A DNA stretch of 64,000 nucleotides from FW021-bin31 sp964647485 (lineage in GTDB: Bacteria; Bacteroidota; Bacteroidia; Chitinophagales; Chitinophagaceae). A program made the translations under genes and the position numbers. The stretch lies in assembly GCA_964647485.1 (NCBI GenBank), contig CAZYHV010000005.1, forward strand, positions 102,554-166,553. Direction: 5' to 3'. Under the pieces are notes generated by a model. That model ran no database searches. It was not told the DNA's origin and worked only from the letters and a program-made list of their open reading frames with translations. This document shows, one piece after another, positions 60,157 to 64,000 of the stretch. Every line of letters begins with the position of its first letter. Position 1 is the first letter of the stretch.

Positions 60157-62373
60157 ATGGAAATGACAGCGGATGCCGCCAAACAGTTGGGACTAACAGC
60201 TGAAGAATTCGAAAAAATCAAAGAAATATTAGGACGTACGCCTAACTTTACGGAACTGAGTATGTATTCCGTCATGTGGAGTGAACACTGTAGCTATAAA
60301 AATTCTATTGCTTTAATAAAAACGCTCCCGCAAGAAGGCAGCAATCTGCTCGTAAAAGCAGGAGAAGAAAATGCGGGACTGGTAGATATTGGTGACGGTT
60401 TAGCTTGTGTCTTCAAGATTGAATCTCACAATCATCCTTCTGCCGTAGAACCTTTTCAAGGAGCGGCAACAGGAGTAGGAGGTATCCATCGGGATATTTT
60501 TACAATGGGAGCACGCCCTATTGCTTCCCTCAATAGTTTAAGATTTGGAAACGCCAGAGATCCGAAGACGCAACACCTACTCAAAGGTATTGTAAAAGGA
60601 ATTGGTCATTACGGCAATTGTTTTGGAGTTCCTACCGTTGGAGGAGAAGTTTACTTTGAAGATTGTTATAACACGAATCCGCTGGTCAATGCTATGAGTG
60701 TCGGAATTGTCAAAGTAGGAGAAACGGTTTCTGCTACTTCTTATGGTCCGGGAAATCCTGTATTTATTGTTGGATCAGACACCGGGAAAGACGGGATTGG
60801 AGGTGCTTCATTTGCCTCTGCCAATCTGAGTGACGACAGCGCTGAAGATCTTCCCTCTGTTCAAGTGGGAGACCCCTTCCAAGAAAAGAAATTACTGGAA
60901 GCCTGTCTGGAAGTTATTCCTACCGGTGCCCTCATCGGCATGCAGGACATGGGAGCCGCAGGTATTACCTGTTCCTCGGCCGAAATGAGTGAAAAAGGTG
61001 GCTGCGGAATGAAAATAGACTTAGGAAAAGTACCTACCCGTCAAGACAACATGAAAGCTTGGGAAATGCTCCTTAGCGAAAGTCAGGAACGCATGCTGAT
61101 TGTTGTAAAGAAAGGTAGAGAGAAAGAGGTATTGGATATTTTTGAGAAATGGGATCTCAATTGTGTACAGATTGGAGAGGTTACCGAAAATCCTAACTTA
61201 GAATTTTATTTAGATGGAAAATTGGAAGCTGATGTTCCAGCGGCCAGCATGGTACTCGGAGGAGGTGCTCCGGTATATCACAGAGAAACAGCAGTTCCTC
61301 AATATTTTAAGAAGATTCAAGCTTTTGATCCCGATAAAATAACCGTTCCTGAGGATCTAAGATCTATCGCACAACAACTGACAACATCACTGAATATTGC
61401 GTCTAAATCCTGGATTGCAACACAATATGACAGTACTGTAGGAGCCGCAAATACCTCTACCAATCATCCTTCCGATGCTGCGGTAAGCCTTATTAAAGGA
61501 AAAAACAAAGGAATAGCCATGACTACCGATTGTAATGGCAGATATGTCTATGCCGATCCGGAAAAAGGAGGCATTATTGCAGTGGCAGAAGCCGCAAGAA
61601 ATATTGTATGTACCGGTGGAATACCCGTAGCCATCACCAATTGTCTTAATTTTGGCAATCCTTATAATCCGGAAGTCTATTACCAATTTACGCAAGCATT
61701 AAAAGGAATGGGAATTGCCTGTAAACGCTTTGACACCCCGGTTACCGGTGGAAACGTCAGTTTTTACAATCAATCACCAAACGGACCTGTTTATCCTACT
61801 CCTGTTATTGGAATGGTAGGAATGATTGACGATCTAGCCAAGAAAATGACACTCGACTTCAAAAATGAGGGAGACCAAATTTACCTTCTTGGGAAAAGTA
61901 GAGATGATATAGCCAGTTCTACCTATTTAAGTAAGATACTAAAAGAGGAAAACAGTCCTGCTCCTTACATTGATATAGAAGAAGAATTTCAATTACAGGA
62001 AACTGTCAAGGATTTAATCCGAACCGGACAAATCAAATCTGCTCATGATATTAGTGATGGCGGATTGTTTATCACTTTGTTAGAGAGTGCAATACCTAAT
62101 AATTTAGGATTCAAGATAGCAACAGATGCTGCCATCCGTAAAGATGCATATCTATTTGGCGAAGCACAAAGTCGTGTAGTGGTTTCTATAGAGAAGAAAA
62201 ACGAAAAAGAATTTGAATCTTCCTTAAAAGGAATCTCTTTTGAAAAACTCGGATCTGTTACTTCGGATTCCATCCAAATAGATCAGGAAAACTGGGGTAA
62301 TATTTCCAAATGGAAGGAAGATTATAACAATGCTTTAGCAAATAACATGGAAGAGGAGAAAGAAGCCCTATAA
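60157..62373 (+). CDS. purL: Phosphoribosylformylglycinamidine synthase, small-type PurL
   Basis: PurL makes FGAM from FGAR, ATP and glutamine-derived ammonia. At 738 residues this is the short form that needs PurS and PurQ, not the fused 1200-1300-residue protein of many Bacteroidota. Motifs include MYSVMWSEHCSYKNS, IESHNHPSAVEPFQGAATGV and GGIHRDIFTMGARPIA, with SAHDISDGGL near the C-terminus. purS and purQ are not in this window. It is transcribed divergently from purM. Confidence 0.96.
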   Translation: MEMTADAAKQLGLTAEEFEKIKEILGRTPNFTELSMYSVMWSEHCSYKNSIALIKTLPQEGSNLLVKAGEENAGLVDIGDGLACVFKIESHNHPSAVEPFQGAATGVGGIHRDIFTMGARPIASLNSLRFGNARDPKTQHLLKGIVKGIGHYGNCFGVPTVGGEVYFEDCYNTNPLVNAMSVGIVKVGETVSATSYGPGNPVFIVGSDTGKDGIGGASFASANLSDDSAEDLPSVQVGDPFQEKKLLEACLEVIPTGALIGMQDMGAAGITCSSAEMSEKGGCGMKIDLGKVPTRQDNMKAWEMLLSESQERMLIVVKKGREKEVLDIFEKWDLNCVQIGEVTENPNLEFYLDGKLEADVPAASMVLGGGAPVYHRETAVPQYFKKIQAFDPDKITVPEDLRSIAQQLTTSLNIASKSWIATQYDSTVGAANTSTNHPSDAAVSLIKGKNKGIAMTTDCNGRYVYADPEKGGIIAVAEAARNIVCTGGIPVAITNCLNFGNPYNPEVYYQFTQALKGMGIACKRFDTPVTGGNVSFYNQSPNGPVYPTPVIGMVGMIDDLAKKMTLDFKNEGDQIYLLGKSRDDIASSTYLSKILKEENSPAPYIDIEEEFQLQETVKDLIRTGQIKSAHDISDGGLFITLLESAIPNNLGFKIATDAAIRKDAYLFGEAQSRVVVSIEKKNEKEFESSLKGISFEKLGSVTSDSIQIDQENWGNISKWKEDYNNALANNMEEEKEAL

Positions 62374-62393
62374 TTCAGAATCTGACAGAAAAG

Positions 62394-62425
62394 GCAGAAA
62401 ATAAAATCTGTCTTTTCTGCTTTTT
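62394..62425 (+). terminator. Terminator after purL
   Basis: GCAGAAAA (62394-62401) pairs with TTTTCTGC (62413-62420) across 11 bases and continues into TTTTT, 20 bases after the stop. Confidence 0.8.
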
Positions 62426-62481
62426 AAACTGTCATATTTTTTCTAACTTCACATTTTCCGGCATAGGAAAGCAAGAACATT

Positions 62482-63063
62482 ATGGAGAAAAAAGTAGAAT
62501 TGGAAATTGTCGCCTTATCGCATAGTATTACTCAAACTCATTCCTATGCAGTGGTTTTAGGGGAACGCAACGGACTCAAAAGATTACCAATTGTCATTGG
62601 TGGATTTGAGGCTCAAGCTATCGCTGTGGCACTAGAACGAATGCAACCCAGTCGTCCACTTACCCACGACATGATGAAAAACTTTATGGAAGCCTTTGAT
62701 ATTCATTTAGAAGAAGTGATCATTAATAATCTGAACGAAGGTATTTTTTACGCAAAGTTGATTTGCTCGGGTAAAGAAGGCTCCATGGAAATCGATTCCA
62801 GAACCTCCGATGCACTGGCCTTAGCTGTTCGCTTCGCCTGCCCTATTTTTACATATGAATCTATTCTTGAAAAGGCAGGAATCAGTATGGACGAAAAAAC
62901 GGAAGGAGAACAAAAAACTCAGTCATCACAAAACCAAGGTTCAGAAGAGGATCTTAGCCAAATGAGCACAGAAGAATTAAATGAACTATTGAAAGAAGTA
63001 TTGGAAAAAGAAGATTATATCAGAGCCATCGCCATTCGAGATGAAATCAACAGCAGAAAATAA
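62482..63063 (+). CDS. Bifunctional nuclease family protein (DUF151) with a UvrB/UvrC-like tail
   Basis: A 193-residue protein. The DUF151 domain covers about 1-135: LPIVIGGFEAQAIAVALERM, RPLTHDMMKNFMEAFDIHLE and SRTSDALALAVRFACPIFTY. The C-terminal 40 residues (TEELNELLKEVLEKEDYIRA, IAIRDEINSR) match the UvrB/UvrC interaction motif. Some relatives show nuclease activity in vitro but the role in bacteria is not settled. It stands between purL and ispE. Confidence 0.88.
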   Translation: MEKKVELEIVALSHSITQTHSYAVVLGERNGLKRLPIVIGGFEAQAIAVALERMQPSRPLTHDMMKNFMEAFDIHLEEVIINNLNEGIFYAKLICSGKEGSMEIDSRTSDALALAVRFACPIFTYESILEKAGISMDEKTEGEQKTQSSQNQGSEEDLSQMSTEELNELLKEVLEKEDYIRAIAIRDEINSRK

Positions 63064-63133
63064 CCACAGCTTTCCGGTATTCCTCAGTCATACTATCCAT
63101 TGTTTAATCAAAGCTTGAAGGTGCCTACTTCCC

Positions 63134-63952
63134 ATGATAACATTTCCTAACTGTAAAATTAATATCGGACTGCGGATTCTTAATCGCCGGGCAGATGGCT
63201 TTCATAATATCAGTACGGTATTTTTTCCGCTTCCTTTTTATGATCTTTTGGAAATCATCCCTTCCGACAAACAAAGGCTTCATCTATCAGGCATTCCCAT
63301 TGAGGGAAATGAAAAACATAATTTATGTCTTCAAGCCTACGATTTGTTAAAAAAGGATTTTCCAAAATTACCTCCCTATTCTATTTATTTACATAAAAAT
63401 ATTCCGATGGGAGCCGGCTTGGGGGGAGGATCTGCCAATGCTGCCTTCATGTTGAAATTGATTAATGATAAAGCCCAACTGCAACTTTCTAAAAAAGAAT
63501 TGCTCAACTATGCGGCTCATTTGGGTAGCGATTGCAGTTTTTTTATCGAAAACACACCCTGTCTGGCCAAAAATAGAGGAGAAACCTTAACCCCAATTTC
63601 CATCCCTCATTTAAAAGGCTATCATCTCCTTTTATTTACTCCCGATATTCCAATCAATACCGCTCAAGCCTATCAAAATATCCAACCTGAATCGGAAGAA
63701 ATCCCCTTATCTTACCTGATCCAAAAGCCGGTTAAGACCTGGAAAAAGTATATTAAAAACGACTTTGAAAAAGTAGTCTTCAAAAAACAGCCTCTGTTAA
63801 AAGAAATAAAAGAAGCCCTTTATTCTCATGGTGCAGTTTATGCAGCTTTGAGTGGAAGTGGCAGTACGGTCTATGGATTGTTTGCCCAAAAGCCGAATAT
63901 TTCTTCTTTTTCTTTCAACAACACGCTTGTTAAACATTTTCCTTTAGATTAA
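63134..63952 (+). CDS. ispE: 4-diphosphocytidyl-2-C-methyl-D-erythritol kinase
   Basis: IspE phosphorylates CDP-ME in the MEP route to isoprenoids. The 272-residue GHMP kinase has PNCKINIGLRILNRRADGFH at the N-terminus, the ATP loop PMGAGLGGGSANAAFML, LGSDCSFFI and the C-terminal ALSGSGSTVYGLF. All motifs are present. It follows the bifunctional nuclease gene by 70 bases on the same strand. Confidence 0.95.
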   Translation: MITFPNCKINIGLRILNRRADGFHNISTVFFPLPFYDLLEIIPSDKQRLHLSGIPIEGNEKHNLCLQAYDLLKKDFPKLPPYSIYLHKNIPMGAGLGGGSANAAFMLKLINDKAQLQLSKKELLNYAAHLGSDCSFFIENTPCLAKNRGETLTPISIPHLKGYHLLLFTPDIPINTAQAYQNIQPESEEIPLSYLIQKPVKTWKKYIKNDFEKVVFKKQPLLKEIKEALYSHGAVYAALSGSGSTVYGLFAQKPNISSFSFNNTLVKHFPLD

Positions 63953-63964
63953 CCCGCATTATTC

Positions 63965-64000
63965 ATGAGATTAGCTTTTTGTAGCTACAAGGTGGTACAT
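63965..64000 (+). CDS. Possible start of a further gene (partial, runs off the right edge)
   Basis: ATG 63965 opens a frame of 12 codons (MRLAFCSYKVVH) that stays open to the window end, 12 bases after the ispE stop. Too short to identify, and it could be chance. Confidence 0.25.
   Translation, partial: MRLAFCSYKVVH

Noticed and set aside
60042..60275. 78-residue N-terminal extension of purM
   Set aside because: It overlaps the divergent purL start and its promoter region, and relatives start near the SSSLYEKRG segment.

Overview
The window is a chromosomal segment of a moderately AT-rich member of the Bacteroidota, most likely from the Chitinophagia/Sphingobacteriia side of the phylum. This placement is inferred from gene content and signals, not from a database search. 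The supporting signs are: promoter boxes of the form TAnnTTTG with an upstream TTG about 19 bases away (clear before the tRNA-Glu, gap, miaB and DUF3467 genes); frequent TTG starts without Shine-Dalgarno sites; a PUR-alpha-like DUF3276 protein; an azurin lipoprotein; a long QueA; the Bacteroidota-type PurM relative; and the run miaB / sigma-54 regulator / lptE / secG.

Layout. 1-770 holds the 5' part of tsaD. 784-2350 is a graveyard: a VapB-like antitoxin followed by a PIN-domain toxin with no start codon, the tail of a second PIN gene, and pieces of a type I restriction subunit (hsdR). 2356-5087 has a Tat-exported GH109-type oxidoreductase/glycosidase with two LacI-type operator-like palindromes upstream, and an AAA+ ATPase. 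5390-28767 is mostly housekeeping: smc, a PAP2 phosphatase, a YhhQ-type queuosine precursor transporter, prfB with a canonical +1 frameshift site, DUF3276, an ABC exporter, thyA, a sorbosone-dehydrogenase-like lipoprotein, rlpA, trmH, BrkB/YihY, mltG, secG, an acidic TPR-like protein, lptE, a sigma-54 activator, miaB, a UPF0182 membrane protein, a phosphopantetheinyl transferase, dcd and a membrane-anchored unknown. 28768-31351 is a second accessory patch: a ribbon-helix-helix antitoxin with a toxin cut to 11 codons, an intact YefM-YoeB pair, a possible secretion-domain remnant, a lipoprotein gene frameshifted in a T7 run, and a 22-base duplicated element.

31352-64000 returns to housekeeping: a Gfo/Idh/MocA oxidoreductase, radC, DUF3467, lysC, pgk, gap, tRNA-Glu, an array of ten 8-base repeats, L-2-hydroxyglutarate oxidase, azurin, pepD, an SGNH hydrolase, yjbQ, a 56-residue membrane protein, queA, a GreA/GreB factor, a hexapeptide acetyltransferase, a macro-domain protein, an M1 peptidase, an ECF sigma factor, lipB, an M16 peptidase pair (one active, one without the zinc motif), cdsA, pnp, rpsO, ftsE, a lipoprotein, purM and purL (divergent), a bifunctional nuclease and ispE.

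Functionally the genes cover translation and tRNA modification (tsaD, prfB, trmH, miaB, queA, rpsO, pnp), envelope building (mltG, rlpA, lptE, secG, cdsA, ispE, ftsE), nucleotide synthesis (thyA, dcd, purM, purL) and lower glycolysis (gap-pgk). I found no convincing new multi-gene system. The most informative signals are decaying defence and toxin-antitoxin loci, a homopolymer frameshift in a lipoprotein signal peptide, the paired operators upstream of the GH109 gene, and the 8-base repeat array after the tRNA.
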